A stretch of 64,000 bases of DNA from Halostreptopolyspora alba (GTDB lineage Bacteria; Actinomycetota; Actinomycetes; Streptosporangiales; Streptosporangiaceae), in assembly GCA_003725585.1 (NCBI GenBank), contig RJMB01000017.1, positions 51,585 through 115,584 on the forward strand, given 5' to 3'. Numbering within the stretch: position 1 is the first letter of the stretch; every line of letters starts with the position of its first letter. Position numbers and translations under genes: made by a program. Positions 54,339-63,058 of the stretch are shown here, one piece after another. Under the pieces are notes generated by a model, which saw only the letters and a program-made list of their open reading frames with translations, did no database searches and had not been told where the DNA came from.

Positions 54339-55112
54339 CTACGGTGCCGTCTCCGGGAGCGCGGCCACGAGGCCGCCGTCGATGACCAGGTCCTGGCCGT
54401 TGATGTAGGCCGCCTCGCCGGAGGCCAGGAAGGCGACCGCGTCGGCGACCTCCTCCGCGGTCCCGGTGCGTCCTGCCGCCACCCGGGCGACCGCCGCGTC
54501 CCGGGCATCGGCGGAGACGTTGTCGTGGAACATCGCGGTCTCGATATAGCCCGGGCTGACCGAGTTCACCCGCAGGCCCTTGGGCGCCAGCTCCGCCGCG
54601 AGGGTGTGGGTCAGGTTGTGCACAGCCGCCTTGGTCGCCGCGTACACCGTCGCGCCGGGCAACCCCCGGTGCAGGGTCCACGACGCGTTGATGACGACAG
54701 CCCCGTCCCGCGCCATCAGCGGCAGCGCCTTCTGCACGGTGAAGTACACACCTTTGAGGTTGATGTCGGTGAGACGGTCGAACTCGGCCTCGGTGACCTC
54801 CTCCATCGGCTGGAAGGACGCCACGCCCGCGTTGGCGAACACTACGTCGAGCCGCCCGAACCGCTGCCGAACCCGGGACATGAGCGCGTCGAGGTCGGTG
54901 AGGTTCGACGCGTCCGCGCGCACCGGGAGCACCCGGTCACCGGCGTCCAGGTTCTTCGTGGCGGTGTCCAATCCTTGGGTGTGGTCCCGCCCTGTGATCA
55001 CCACGTACGCGCCCTCGGCGAGCATCCGTCGCGCGGTGGCCAGCCCCATGCCGCTCGTGCCCCCGGTGACGAGGGCGACCTTGTCGTTGAATCGGGAAGT
55101 GCTCTGCATCAT
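54339..55112 (-). CDS. Short-chain dehydrogenase/reductase
   Basis: A 257-residue classical SDR. The cofactor site is TGGTSGMGLA, NAG is in DVVFANAGVAS, the catalytic Ser in VINASWTLHRG and the YxxxK in VYAATKAA. It is an NAD(P)-dependent oxidoreductase of unknown substrate. The MmyB-like regulator gene lies 78 nt upstream on the same strand and may be co-transcribed. ATG at 55112; a one-codon-later ATG is also possible. Confidence 0.93.
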   Translation of the reverse strand: MMQSTSRFNDKVALVTGGTSGMGLATARRMLAEGAYVVITGRDHTQGLDTATKNLDAGDRVLPVRADASNLTDLDALMSRVRQRFGRLDVVFANAGVASFQPMEEVTEAEFDRLTDINLKGVYFTVQKALPLMARDGAVVINASWTLHRGLPGATVYAATKAAVHNLTHTLAAELAPKGLRVNSVSPGYIETAMFHDNVSADARDAAVARVAAGRTGTAEEVADAVAFLASGEAAYINGQDLVIDGGLVAALPETAP

Positions 55113-55190
55113 GGACCCCAGCCTGCTGCGCGGCCCGGAAAGCCACCAGTGCCCATTGATCCGGGGACTGGCACCACCACCCGGTCGGCC

Positions 55191-56045
55191 TCATCCCGGG
55201 GAGGTGAGGCGGAGGTGCTCCATCCGGGCGAGCCGGTCCACGGTCCCGGTGTCCGGCTGCGGGTTGTACAGCTCAAGCTGCCACCCCGGATGGTCGACGA
55301 CGGCCAGCGGTGTCATGTCGAAGACCAGGTCGCCGAGTTCGGGGTGACGTACCGCCTTCACCGCCTGCTCGGGTTCGGCCACCTCGTGACGCGCCCAGAG
55401 CTCGACGAACTCGGGGCTGACGGCGCCGAGGTCCGCCACCAGCCGTTGGAACTCCTCGTCGTCGGGAGAGCGTGCGGCGTCGGCCCGGAACGCCGCCACG
55501 ACGGCGGGGGCGACAGCCTCCCAGTGGATGTGCGCGTCACGGTAGCGGGCACTGGTGAAGAACGTGACCAGGCAGTTGTGGTCGGTGTCCCGGTAGCCGA
55601 ACACCTCTCGCGCCGGGCCGTTGACGGCGAGCAGGTTCCAGTGCTCATCCCGCAGCAAGGCGGGGCGCGGCTCCCAGGCGTCGAGTAGCCGGCCCAGCTC
55701 GGGGGTCACACGCGTGTCACGCGGCTCCTCGGGGCGCGGGGGGTTGAGTCCGGCCAGCAGGTAGAGGTGGGCCCGCTCGGGATCGGACAGGCGCAGGGCC
55801 CTGCCGACCGCGTCCAGAACGTCGGCGGAGGCGTTGATGTCGCGCCCCTGCTCCAGCCAGGTGTACCAGGACACCCCCACCCCGGCCAGCAGGGCGACCT
55901 CCTCGCGACGCAGTCCCGGGGTCCGCCTCCTGCCCGCCGTGACCATGCCGACGTCGTCAGGGGTGAGCCGCGCACGGCGGGTGCGCAGGAAGTCCCGGAG
56001 CTGTTCGCGCCGCCGCCGCTTCGCCGCGGGAGACTCGTCGACCAT
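55191..56045 (-). CDS. XRE-family regulator with MmyB-like ligand-binding domain
   Basis: A 284-residue protein. The HTH (about 15-75) has LRDFLRTRRARLTPDDVG, TPGLRREEVALLAGVGVSWYTWLEQGRDIN, and the MmyB-like PAS-type domain (about 110-280) has PALLRDEHWNLLAVNGPAREVFGY, HWEAVAPAVVAAFRADA and VVDHPGWQLELYNP. Members commonly regulate an adjacent SDR, as here. ATG at 56045; its upstream neighbour region has no other gene. Confidence 0.92.
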   Translation of the reverse strand: MVDESPAAKRRRREQLRDFLRTRRARLTPDDVGMVTAGRRRTPGLRREEVALLAGVGVSWYTWLEQGRDINASADVLDAVGRALRLSDPERAHLYLLAGLNPPRPEEPRDTRVTPELGRLLDAWEPRPALLRDEHWNLLAVNGPAREVFGYRDTDHNCLVTFFTSARYRDAHIHWEAVAPAVVAAFRADAARSPDDEEFQRLVADLGAVSPEFVELWARHEVAEPEQAVKAVRHPELGDLVFDMTPLAVVDHPGWQLELYNPQPDTGTVDRLARMEHLRLTSPG

Positions 56046-56641
56046 GGTTCATGGCTACCACAGGGATGCGCGGGCCACATGGGAGTCCACCCAGTGGGCA
56101 CTGAGCGCGCGACGGCCACCCCGGTCATGGACCCGGGTGGCGTCGTGTGTTCGCGTGAGTCGCGACTTCCTCTGTGGAGCCGACTTCACACGATACGAAC
56201 CTCACCCCGGTCATCGAAGGCCCGCTTACCGGCCCGCCCTCCGCTCGTGTCCAGAACAAACGAGAAGGAAAGGCCAGGGCCGGCACTGACGGAACCGTCG
56301 GTGGGGATGACCAATGACGACCATATGCCGCGGGAGCGGCTTGATCACCACCGCAGCCGTCCTTTCACGAAGTGGCGGCAGGTCTGCCCGAGGTCCGACG
56401 CAGGTGGCGGGTCTTTGGGCGGCTCGGTCCTCCCACCTCCGAGTTCAGAGACGCACCGCGCACCTGGGCGGTGCGGCAGGACTGCGGCGCACATGTGCGC
56501 GCGTTCCCACGGTCCGTCGACATCGCTGGCCTCCGAGGGATACCGCTGCCGACACCGAGTCATCCGTTCACCGCGCGCCGGACCGACTCCGAACCTCACG
56601 CAGACATCCCCACGTTTTGAACTCGCTCGTAGCGCCTGGCG
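56046..56641. other. Gene-free stretch between MmyB-like and TetR genes
   Basis: Nearly 600 bases with no frame I can support on either strand: candidates lack binding sites, overlap each other and match no family. It may be decayed DNA in the mobile region. Confidence 0.4.
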
Positions 56642-57280
56642 CTACGACGCGGCGCGTGTGTCCAGACCGTTCTCCAAGAGGTCGTAGGCCGTTTCGGTGC
56701 GGGTGACCGCGGCAGGATAGGTGTCGTCGGCGCTGTGCCCGGCGCGTATGTCCTGGGCATTGTGTTCGGCGAGGATTCTCTGCGCGCCGAAGACCTCTGC
56801 GGCCACAATGCGCGCCGTGAACGCGTCGCTCACTCCGCCGGAGGTGAGGAGCGCCTCGGCCAGGTCTCGTTCCCGCTCGAGTAGGTAGCTGGTCAGGCGG
56901 GTCATCAGGGTCGGCGTCGAGTACAGCAGGGAGTGGAACGTGGTAGCCGGCGGGGTGTCGTTCAGGCCGGTGAGGGGGTCGCGCTGGGCCAGTCGGTCGA
57001 GGAAGTCCTGGCGCAAGGCCCTCAGTGCGGACATGCCCGACGGGCGGCCCCGGACGACGTGCGCGGGACCTGGGTCGTCGTCGAGGAACCGGCGGAGAAC
57101 GAGGTCTTCCTTGGTCGGGAAATAGGCGAACAGGGTCGGCTTGGACACCTCAGCGGCCGCGGCCACATCGGCGACGGCGACACTGTCGAACCCCGAGCGC
57201 TGGAACAGAGCGAAGGCCGCCTCCGTGATCGCCTCCCGGGTGCGGCGCTTCTTGCGGTCCCGCAGTCCGAGGTCGTGCAT
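56642..57280 (-). CDS. TetR-family regulator, divergent from helD
   Basis: A 212-residue repressor. The HTH (about 12-60) is RRTREAITEAAFALFQRSGFDSVAVADVAAAAEVSKPTLFAYFPTKEDLVLRRF. The ligand domain is of unknown specificity. ATG at 57280 has TAGGGT (57287-57292, minus) 6 nt upstream, so it may be leaderless. It faces the HelD gene over an AT-rich gap with palindromes, so helD is the probable target. Confidence 0.88.
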   Translation of the reverse strand: MHDLGLRDRKKRRTREAITEAAFALFQRSGFDSVAVADVAAAAEVSKPTLFAYFPTKEDLVLRRFLDDDPGPAHVVRGRPSGMSALRALRQDFLDRLAQRDPLTGLNDTPPATTFHSLLYSTPTLMTRLTSYLLERERDLAEALLTSGGVSDAFTARIVAAEVFGAQRILAEHNAQDIRAGHSADDTYPAAVTRTETAYDLLENGLDTRAAS

Positions 57281-57286
57281 GAGCCC

Positions 57287-57292
57287 ACCCTA
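57287..57292 (-). promoter_or_regulatory. -10 box of probable leaderless TetR promoter
   Basis: TAGGGT on the minus strand, 6 nt before the ATG at 57280. Confidence 0.45.
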
Positions 57293-57307
57293 TCCCAACT
57301 TTCCTTG

Positions 57308-57321
57308 GTTAATAAATTAAC
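57308..57321. promoter_or_regulatory. Candidate TetR operator in the helD gap
   Basis: Palindrome GTTAAT-AA-ATTAAC, perfect six bases per side. A second palindrome GGTTAACC is at 57332-57339 and a GGTTAAG at 57341. All are in the AT-rich 45-nt stretch between the two promoters. Confidence 0.65.
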
Positions 57322-57379
57322 TCAGTAGTATGGTTAACCAGGTTAAGATTTTCCTTCTGTTTGAGGACCTGCCGCGACC

Positions 57380-59527
57380 ATGTACCCACTTGACCAGGAT
57401 GCTTTCGATCCCGAGATTCGTACCGAACGCGAGTTCATGGACGCCTGTCGCGCGGAACTGGCCCGCATGCGCCAGGAGATCGGTACGGCGCTGGCCACCG
57501 GTGCCGGCGAAGGCGATGCCGTGGTGGACAAGTACTCCAACCACGCGTTGCGCCGGTTCCGCTCCCAGATGGTCGAGGAGCTGTCCGACCTCGACAACGT
57601 GCCGTTGTTCTTCGGACGCCTGGACTACCCGCGAGGAGAGGTCTATGACAACGCGGCCGACGGAGTTCGTGAGGGCGGTTCTCACACACGTCGGCCACAC
57701 AGCGACCTCGTCTATGTCGGACGGCGCGGTGTCCGGGACTCCAGTGGCGAGCCGATCGTCATCGACTGGCGTGCCCCCCTGGCCCGTGCCTTTTATGAGG
57801 CCAGCCCTAAGGACCCGATGGGGGTTCGGGTGCGTCGCCGGTACGGATTCGATCACACCGGCGTACTGAGCGCGTACGAGGACGAGCCGGTCGACCGTCC
57901 CGACACCTCCGGCGGGGGGAACGGCCTGGTGGCGGCGGAGATCGAGCGGCCCCGCACGGGGCCGATGCGTGACATCGTGGCCACGATCCAGCCCGAACAG
58001 ATGAGGCTGGTCCGTGCCCCTCTGGAACGTACGTTGTGCATCCAGGGTGCGCCCGGCACCGGAAAGACCGCCGTGGGTCTCCACCGCCTGGCCTATCTGC
58101 TCTACACCGAGCGGGAACGGTTGCGGAAGGGCGGCGGGGTCGCCGTCATCGGCCCCAACCGCTCCTTCCTCTCCTACATTCGTAATGTTCTGCCATCCCT
58201 CGGCGAGGTGGAGGTTTCGCAGACCACCATCGACGAGCTGACCGGCTCGGGAATCACCATCGAGCGCGCCGACGATCCGCAGGTGGCACGGATCAAAGGT
58301 GACGCCCGGATGGCCGAGGTCATCCGACGTCACCTGTGGGCACAGGTCCAACCTCCCGAGGAGGAGGTGCAGGTCACGCATCAACACCGCACGTGGCGCC
58401 TGCCCTGCACGGACCTCATCGAGGAGCTGCACGCCGTACTCGGCCGCGGGGTCGACTACGGCGCCGGCCGCGAGCTACTCGCCCAGCGTCTGGCGCATCT
58501 CGTGGTGCGCCAGATGGAGCAGGCGGGGAACCCGGTCGCCACGACCACGCTGCGCCGGCTCCGTGGCCACAAGGCGATCAGCCGCGCCGTCCGGCAGATG
58601 TGGCCCACCGTCGATCCCGCCCGTCTGGTGTTCGATCTCCTGACCGACCAAGCCCGCCTGGCTCGTGCCGCAGACGGGATCCTCTCCGCTGAGGAGCAAG
58701 GCACCCTACTGCGTACCCCTCGGCCACGCAGCCTGAGAGCGATGACCTGGACCAGCCTCGACGCGGCCCTCATCGAGGAGGCCGCGGCACTGATCGCGCC
58801 CCCGGGAAAACTCGGCCATGTCGTCGTCGACGAGGCCCAAGACCTCAGCCCGATGCAGCTCCGGGCGATCGCCCGCCGCGTGGCGGGCTCCTGTACAGTC
58901 CTCGGTGACCTGGCACAGGCCACGAGCCCCGCGGCCGTCCACGACTGGACCACGGTCCTCACTCATATCGGCCGGCCCGGCGGCAACATCGAGGAGCTGA
59001 CTCATGGCTACCGCGTGCCGGCACAGATCATCAACTACGCCGCCCGTCTCCTGCCCCACATCGCCCCAGGACTCCGCGGCCCGGCATCGTTCCGCCACCC
59101 CACCGGGGCCCTGCAGCTCATCCGCACCGCACCTGAAGAGACGATCACGGCAACCATCGCGGCATGCGCCACCGCGCTGGCCCAGGAAGGATCGGTCGGA
59201 GTCATCGCCGCCGACCACGACATTCCCGAGCTGAGCCAGGCGCTCTCCGACGACGGGTTCCCGCACACCGTTCTAAGTCCCGACCGAACCCCTCCACAGT
59301 TCGAGCGCCTCACCCTCACCCCGGTCACTCTCACCAAAGGAATCGAGTTCGACACCGCCCTCGTCATCGAACCAGCCCGCATCGCCAACTCCGAGGACCG
59401 AGGTCTCCAGCGCCTATATGTCGCCCTGACCCGCGCCGTCAGCGCCCTGCACATCATCCATGCCGAACACCTGCCCGGACCACTCGCACAGGAACCCGCG
59501 ACACCCCGGCGGGGGAACTTCCGCTGA
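57380..59527 (+). CDS. HelD-family RNA polymerase-associated UvrD-like ATPase
   Basis: A 715-residue protein. The N-terminal coiled region (about 10-75) that enters the RNA polymerase channel is followed by the HelD hallmark EPIVIDWRAPLARAFYEA (125-141). Walker A GAPGTGKT is at 223-230, Walker B is VVDEAQDLSP, and the C-terminal helicase motifs include ELTHGYRVPAQI and TKGIEF. HelD/HelR removes stalled RNA polymerase and can displace rifamycins, giving resistance. The ATG at 57380 has GAGGA 12 nt upstream, rather far. Confidence 0.9.
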   Translation: MYPLDQDAFDPEIRTEREFMDACRAELARMRQEIGTALATGAGEGDAVVDKYSNHALRRFRSQMVEELSDLDNVPLFFGRLDYPRGEVYDNAADGVREGGSHTRRPHSDLVYVGRRGVRDSSGEPIVIDWRAPLARAFYEASPKDPMGVRVRRRYGFDHTGVLSAYEDEPVDRPDTSGGGNGLVAAEIERPRTGPMRDIVATIQPEQMRLVRAPLERTLCIQGAPGTGKTAVGLHRLAYLLYTERERLRKGGGVAVIGPNRSFLSYIRNVLPSLGEVEVSQTTIDELTGSGITIERADDPQVARIKGDARMAEVIRRHLWAQVQPPEEEVQVTHQHRTWRLPCTDLIEELHAVLGRGVDYGAGRELLAQRLAHLVVRQMEQAGNPVATTTLRRLRGHKAISRAVRQMWPTVDPARLVFDLLTDQARLARAADGILSAEEQGTLLRTPRPRSLRAMTWTSLDAALIEEAAALIAPPGKLGHVVVDEAQDLSPMQLRAIARRVAGSCTVLGDLAQATSPAAVHDWTTVLTHIGRPGGNIEELTHGYRVPAQIINYAARLLPHIAPGLRGPASFRHPTGALQLIRTAPEETITATIAACATALAQEGSVGVIAADHDIPELSQALSDDGFPHTVLSPDRTPPQFERLTLTPVTLTKGIEFDTALVIEPARIANSEDRGLQRLYVALTRAVSALHIIHAEHLPGPLAQEPATPRRGNFR

Positions 59528-59567
59528 CACGCATGCCGCACGGGGGTGCGCCGGGGGTCGCACACCT

Positions 59568-59861
59568 CTCCATCACCGCCCACGAAACTCCGCCGCCTCG
59601 CTGGCGATCGCCTCGGGCGCGGATGTGAAGGTGATCCAGACGATGCTCGGCCACAAGACCGCGACGATGACGCTCGACACCCACGGCCACCTCTTCCCGG
59701 ACCGCCTGGACGAGGTCGCCAAGCAGATGAGCGACCAGCGCGCGGCGGCGCTCCGCGAGGCGCGCTCGGCCACGCGCCGGACCGCAAACACCGGCGGAAG
59801 TGAGCGCGAGCCGTGCCGAGTCCTTGCCCGAGTCCCTGAAGCGAAAACGGGACCTCCGTAG
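59568..59861 (+). pseudogene. Tyrosine integrase C-terminal remnant, catalytic Tyr replaced by His
   Basis: About 95 codons of a phage-type integrase C-terminus: HHRPRNSAASLAIASGADVKVIQTMLGHKTATMTLDTHGHLFPDRLDEVA. The HxxR and LGH positions are kept, but the residue where relatives have the nucleophile (LDTYGHLF) is His, codon CAC at 59682-59684, one transition from TAC. The catalytic N-terminal half is missing. It ends 38 nt from the 3' end of tRNA-Ala, the classic place for an integrase. Confidence 0.8.
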
Positions 59862-59899
59862 AGGTCCCCGTGCGGTACTTTGACGTGCACTTTTGTGTG

Positions 59900-59972
59900 T
59901 GGAGCCAAGGGGAGTCGAACCCCTGACCTCCGGTATGCAAAACCGGCGCTCTGCCAGCTGAGCTATGGCCCC
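59900..59972 (-). tRNA. tRNA-Ala (anticodon UGC)
   Basis: A 73-nt tRNA on the minus strand. GGGGCCA pairs with TGGCTCC (one G-U), discriminator A, anticodon loop TTTGCAT (anticodon TGC), T-arm AGGGGTTCGAACCCCT, and the G3-U70 pair that marks alanine tRNAs. CCA is not encoded. Its 3' end faces the integrase remnant, so it is a likely attB. Confidence 0.95.
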
Positions 59973-60176
59973 TGACGTGGATCATTGGAAAGCATACCGG
60001 TTCCCGAAGAGCACGCGTGTCGACACCGGGATGCTGGTCTCCGAGACGAACCACGGCTTGTGCCTGGAGGCGCGGGCGTCAGCAAGGGGACGAACGTCCG
60101 CCCACGTCTCCCGGCACACAAGCAGCAGCCATCGGCACGTCAGAGCGTGCCGTGGCTGGATGGATCCTCCTGGGTC

Positions 60177-60299
60177 CTAGTTGTCGCTGGCCGCGGTGGC
60201 TTCCGTCCACAGGTCGAGCTCGGCGCGGTCGGCCTGGATCTTGCGGTAGATGGCGAACGCCCCGAGGGCCACCAACACCAGGACAATAATCTTCTTCAC
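60177..60299 (-). CDS. DLW-39 family small membrane protein
   Basis: A 40-residue protein: VKKIIVLVLVALGAFAIYRK is a single membrane helix, followed by QADRAELDLWTEATAASDN, the Asp-Leu-Trp motif that names the family. Function unknown. In Streptomyces it lies near gyrA and the tRNA-Ile/tRNA-Ala genes. GTG at 60299 has AAGGGG about 8 nt upstream. Confidence 0.88.
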   Translation of the reverse strand: MKKIIVLVLVALGAFAIYRKIQADRAELDLWTEATAASDN

Positions 60300-60598
60300 G
60301 GTGTAGACCCCTTCTTCGGTCACTGGTATTCGGCTCTTACTTGGACGCACAGCTCGGAGATCGGAACGGTCCCGGCCGGGCCCCCGGCCGATCCCAGTCT
60401 GCCCGTCCAGCCGAGCGGAAGGCGTCAGTGGAAAGCTGTATGGAGTTGTCTTCAAGCAGACTAGCAACCCGAAGTGTCCGTTCCCGGCTCTGTAGGGGTT
60501 GTTTCGCTTCACGCGTTCCGGGTCCTGCCGGGGCCGAACCACGGGGCCGCCGGGATCTCCGGATGTGTGTACCGGCGGGCCGGGCGGTTCGGTGGCGC

Positions 60599-61432
60599 TC
60601 AGGCGAGCAACGCGAGCCGCCGCAACGTAGCGACGGTGGACTCGCGGGTACTCGCCACCGCGGTGATACGCCGCCAGACGTCCTGGCATCTTCGCACGTC
60701 GTCGTCCGACTCCACGATCCCGCCGCCGTGTGGGGCATCGACGAATGCGAGGGACGCCTCGTCCTCGTCGAAGCCGAGCACGGTGAAAGGGCCGGCGCTC
60801 CCCGGGTGTAGCCCCGCGGAGGTGGGCAGCAGCTGGATCACGACACGCTCGTGTTCGGTACCGAGCTCGATTAGACGGCGCAGCTGCGCGTGCAGCAGAT
60901 TCCGGTCGAATCCGAGACGCTGCAACGCGTCCTCGTCCACGACCGCGTGGTAACGCTCCAGGGTGTCGCGGTCGAGCGCCTCCTGTCGTTTCAGGTACGC
61001 GGCCACGGTGCGTTCGACACCTCGTTCGGAACGCCCCTGTGAACGCGCGAACGCCGCCGTGTACTCGGGCACCTGGAGGAGATCCGGCACGAGGGCCCCG
61101 GCGTAGGTGTCGATGGAGACCGCGCCCGCCTCGTTACCCACGTAGCCAGAGGAGATCACGTCCTCGTACTCGGTCCACCAGGGGCGCAGGCGCGACTCCC
61201 GTACAAGGGTGAGGATCGCCTCTCGCTGACCACCGGTGACCCCGTACAGCCTGAGTAGGGCGGAGACTTCCATGACCGAGGGCCACTTGCGGATTCCGGT
61301 CTCAATGTGCCCGAGCTTCGCCGGGGACCATTCGAGAACGTCGGCGACATCGCTGAGGGTCATTCCGGCTTGGACGCGACGTTTGCGCAGCTCCGCGGAA
61401 AGCCGGCGGCGTCGAACGGTGGGGCTGGTCAT
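60599..61432 (-). CDS. XRE-family regulator with DUF5753 domain
   Basis: A 277-residue protein. The HTH (about 10-70) is SAELRKRRVQAGMTLSDVADVLEWSPAKLGHIETGIRKWPSVMEVSALLRLYGV; the DUF5753 part has SIDTYAGALVPDLLQVPEYTAAFARS and VVIQLLPTSAGLHPGSAGPFTVLGFDED. Such genes typically sit beside a small DUF397 partner; none is evident here, although an orphan 34-residue frame lies at 62461. ATG at 61432; the binding site is weak (GGAC). Confidence 0.9.
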   Translation of the reverse strand: MTSPTVRRRRLSAELRKRRVQAGMTLSDVADVLEWSPAKLGHIETGIRKWPSVMEVSALLRLYGVTGGQREAILTLVRESRLRPWWTEYEDVISSGYVGNEAGAVSIDTYAGALVPDLLQVPEYTAAFARSQGRSERGVERTVAAYLKRQEALDRDTLERYHAVVDEDALQRLGFDRNLLHAQLRRLIELGTEHERVVIQLLPTSAGLHPGSAGPFTVLGFDEDEASLAFVDAPHGGGIVESDDDVRRCQDVWRRITAVASTRESTVATLRRLALLA

Positions 61433-61492
61433 GGCGCTCGTCCATAAACTCTGGGTATTGGTGCCGTGGCACCAGAGAAGCATTCGACCTAG

Positions 61493-61806
61493 CCTCTAGC
61501 AATGCGTCTCTACAAATCGGCCACCTGAACTGGGGATCTCCGCGCCCCACCGCTCCCTCCGAGATTTCGGTCCATGCCAACAGGGAACCTCTCGGACGTC
61601 CCGATCCGGGAAACCCCACTTCCGCCAGAGCCGGACCGGGCCGACGTGACGCGTGCGAACAAAGTTCTCCCGGTGCCCTCCGGCGTTCTCACCACCGCGA
61701 CAAACGTGACGACACCCACTCGAGTGGGCATAGATGCGCTGGGCGAACATACGATGCAGGATGGATCGCTGAGGGTATTCGCCCTCGTGAAGACGCTAGG
61801 AACCCT
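61493..61806. other. Intergenic stretch between XRE gene and small protein
   Basis: About 310 bases, divergent promoters. A 78-residue frame on the plus strand (61574-61810) ends with an ATGA overlap to the next gene but has no binding site and no family match; I do not call it. A TACGAT near 61750 may be the -10 box of the downstream gene. Confidence 0.4.
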
Positions 61807-62115
61807 ATGAACCATCCCATCGACGACACCGAACAGTTGATCGCGAACGCCGAACAGGAGGTCCCACCCTCGGTGCGCTCGCGGCTCATCGCGAAGATCC
61901 GCACCGGGGATCACGTCGACGACGCGGCACGTGATCTGGGTGTGAATCCACAGCGTGTGTTCTCTGCCGCGCGTATCCTGAGCGCGTTCGGCGAACAGCT
62001 CGACTCGACTCTTATGGCGGAACGCGACCCCGATCTCCCACACGGGACGGTCACCGGCTACAACAAGCGCTGTCGCTGTCCGCAGTGCCGCAGCGCAGTG
62101 AACCGCCAGCGCTGA
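61807..62115 (+). CDS. Small protein with HTH-like and Cys-rich C-terminal motif
   Basis: A 102-residue protein. The middle (SRLIAKIRTGDHVDDAARDLGVNPQRVFSAARIL) resembles an HTH with a recognition helix. The end (HGTVTGYNKRCRCPQCRSAVNRQR) is a short Cys-His motif found in many actinobacterial and phage small proteins. ATG at 61807 has AGGAA 4 nt upstream. Function unknown; may be a phage-derived regulator. Confidence 0.7.
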   Translation: MNHPIDDTEQLIANAEQEVPPSVRSRLIAKIRTGDHVDDAARDLGVNPQRVFSAARILSAFGEQLDSTLMAERDPDLPHGTVTGYNKRCRCPQCRSAVNRQR

Positions 62116-62398
62116 TCGGCGCCTGTCCCACTCCGGCGGCGGTTCAGCCCTCCGGTTGCCGGACACCACGATCGTCAGCGACCGCGGGGGGAACACCGCC
62201 GCCGAGGGCGCGGGCCGTGTGCGCTCGTGTCGCCCGGACGCGGACATCCCGAGCACCAGCGGCCGTGTTGGTCGGGGGCGGCCCATAGTCGTCCCAACCC
62301 GCGGTCGGCCACGAGAGTGGGGGACGCGTAGCGCGACCCGGGCGGGGACCAAGCCGGTCCTCTCATGTAATCCCTGGTCGGCCCCTGGTCGGCGATGG
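62116..62398. other. Intergenic stretch
   Basis: About 280 bases after the Cys-rich small protein, without a supported gene or structure. Confidence 0.4.
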
Positions 62399-62460
62399 AT
62401 GCGAGATGAGATCGGGCGTTTCATGCTTATTGATCTTGAACCCGGGGAAACCCCCCTCAC

Positions 62461-62565
62461 ATGAGCGAGCGTGTTGACTGGGCCGCGATGACCGACGACG
62501 AATTCCTCACTCTGATACAGCAGCTGATGGAGCCCTCCACGGACGAGCCCGACGACGAAGAGTAG
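62461..62565 (+). CDS. Small acidic orphan protein
   Basis: A 34-residue frame: MSERVDWAAMTDDEFLTLIQ is followed by an acidic tail. It is strongly acidic with one Trp. Its start overlaps by ATGA the stop of a 21-codon frame (62399-62464) that begins MRDEIGRF and ends LIDLEPGETPLT. A GGGGAAA lies 9-10 nt upstream of the ATG. No family recognised; it could be a coding pair or chance. Confidence 0.35.
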   Translation: MSERVDWAAMTDDEFLTLIQQLMEPSTDEPDDEE

Positions 62566-63058
62566 ATCTCTCTTCTCGCAGCATGCGGCAGGCGTCCCCC
62601 GCCCGCCGTAAGAGGCGCCTGCCGAAGTTCTGGAACCACGCGGTGCGTCGCCTCCGAGCGACACCAGCGGGGTCACCCATGTGGCTGGTGGCGGCACTTC
62701 GCGACCAACCGCGTTCAGAGCGCCCTTCGGCGCGGGAAACGGCGGGAGGCGCGCGTATCGCGGGATAGTCCCTACCGTCGTTAACTGGACCACCGTGTCA
62801 CCTCCAACCACGACCGAACCGTCCGGGCATCCATCACCAGAGGCCCCGCTCGAGCCGTCACACCCCAACACGATCCGCCCTTTCCCCAGTTCGACCCACC
62901 GCCCCGCCCATCTGTGGTCACCGGCCCCGACGGTGGACCGCCGCCTTGCCGGCATGTCGAGGACCGGGTAGCCCGAAGGGAGTCTCGGGGTAGCGGGACC
63001 GCACAACGAGGTAACAGCCGTTGCACGAGGCATGATCACTGGGGGAGAAGGGGGACCT
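62566..63058. other. Intergenic stretch before the NmrA-like gene
   Basis: Almost 500 bases with no supported gene on either strand. A long opposite-strand frame crosses it but also crosses other genes. I see no repeat or hairpin I can defend. Confidence 0.4.

Noticed and set aside
53983..54681. Minus-strand frame overlapping the SDR gene
   Set aside because: Gly/Arg-rich shadow of the SDR in another frame, with no binding site.
61574..61810. 78-codon frame ending with ATGA overlap to the small protein at 61807
   Set aside because: No ribosome binding site, no family match and weak codon bias; overlap alone is not enough.
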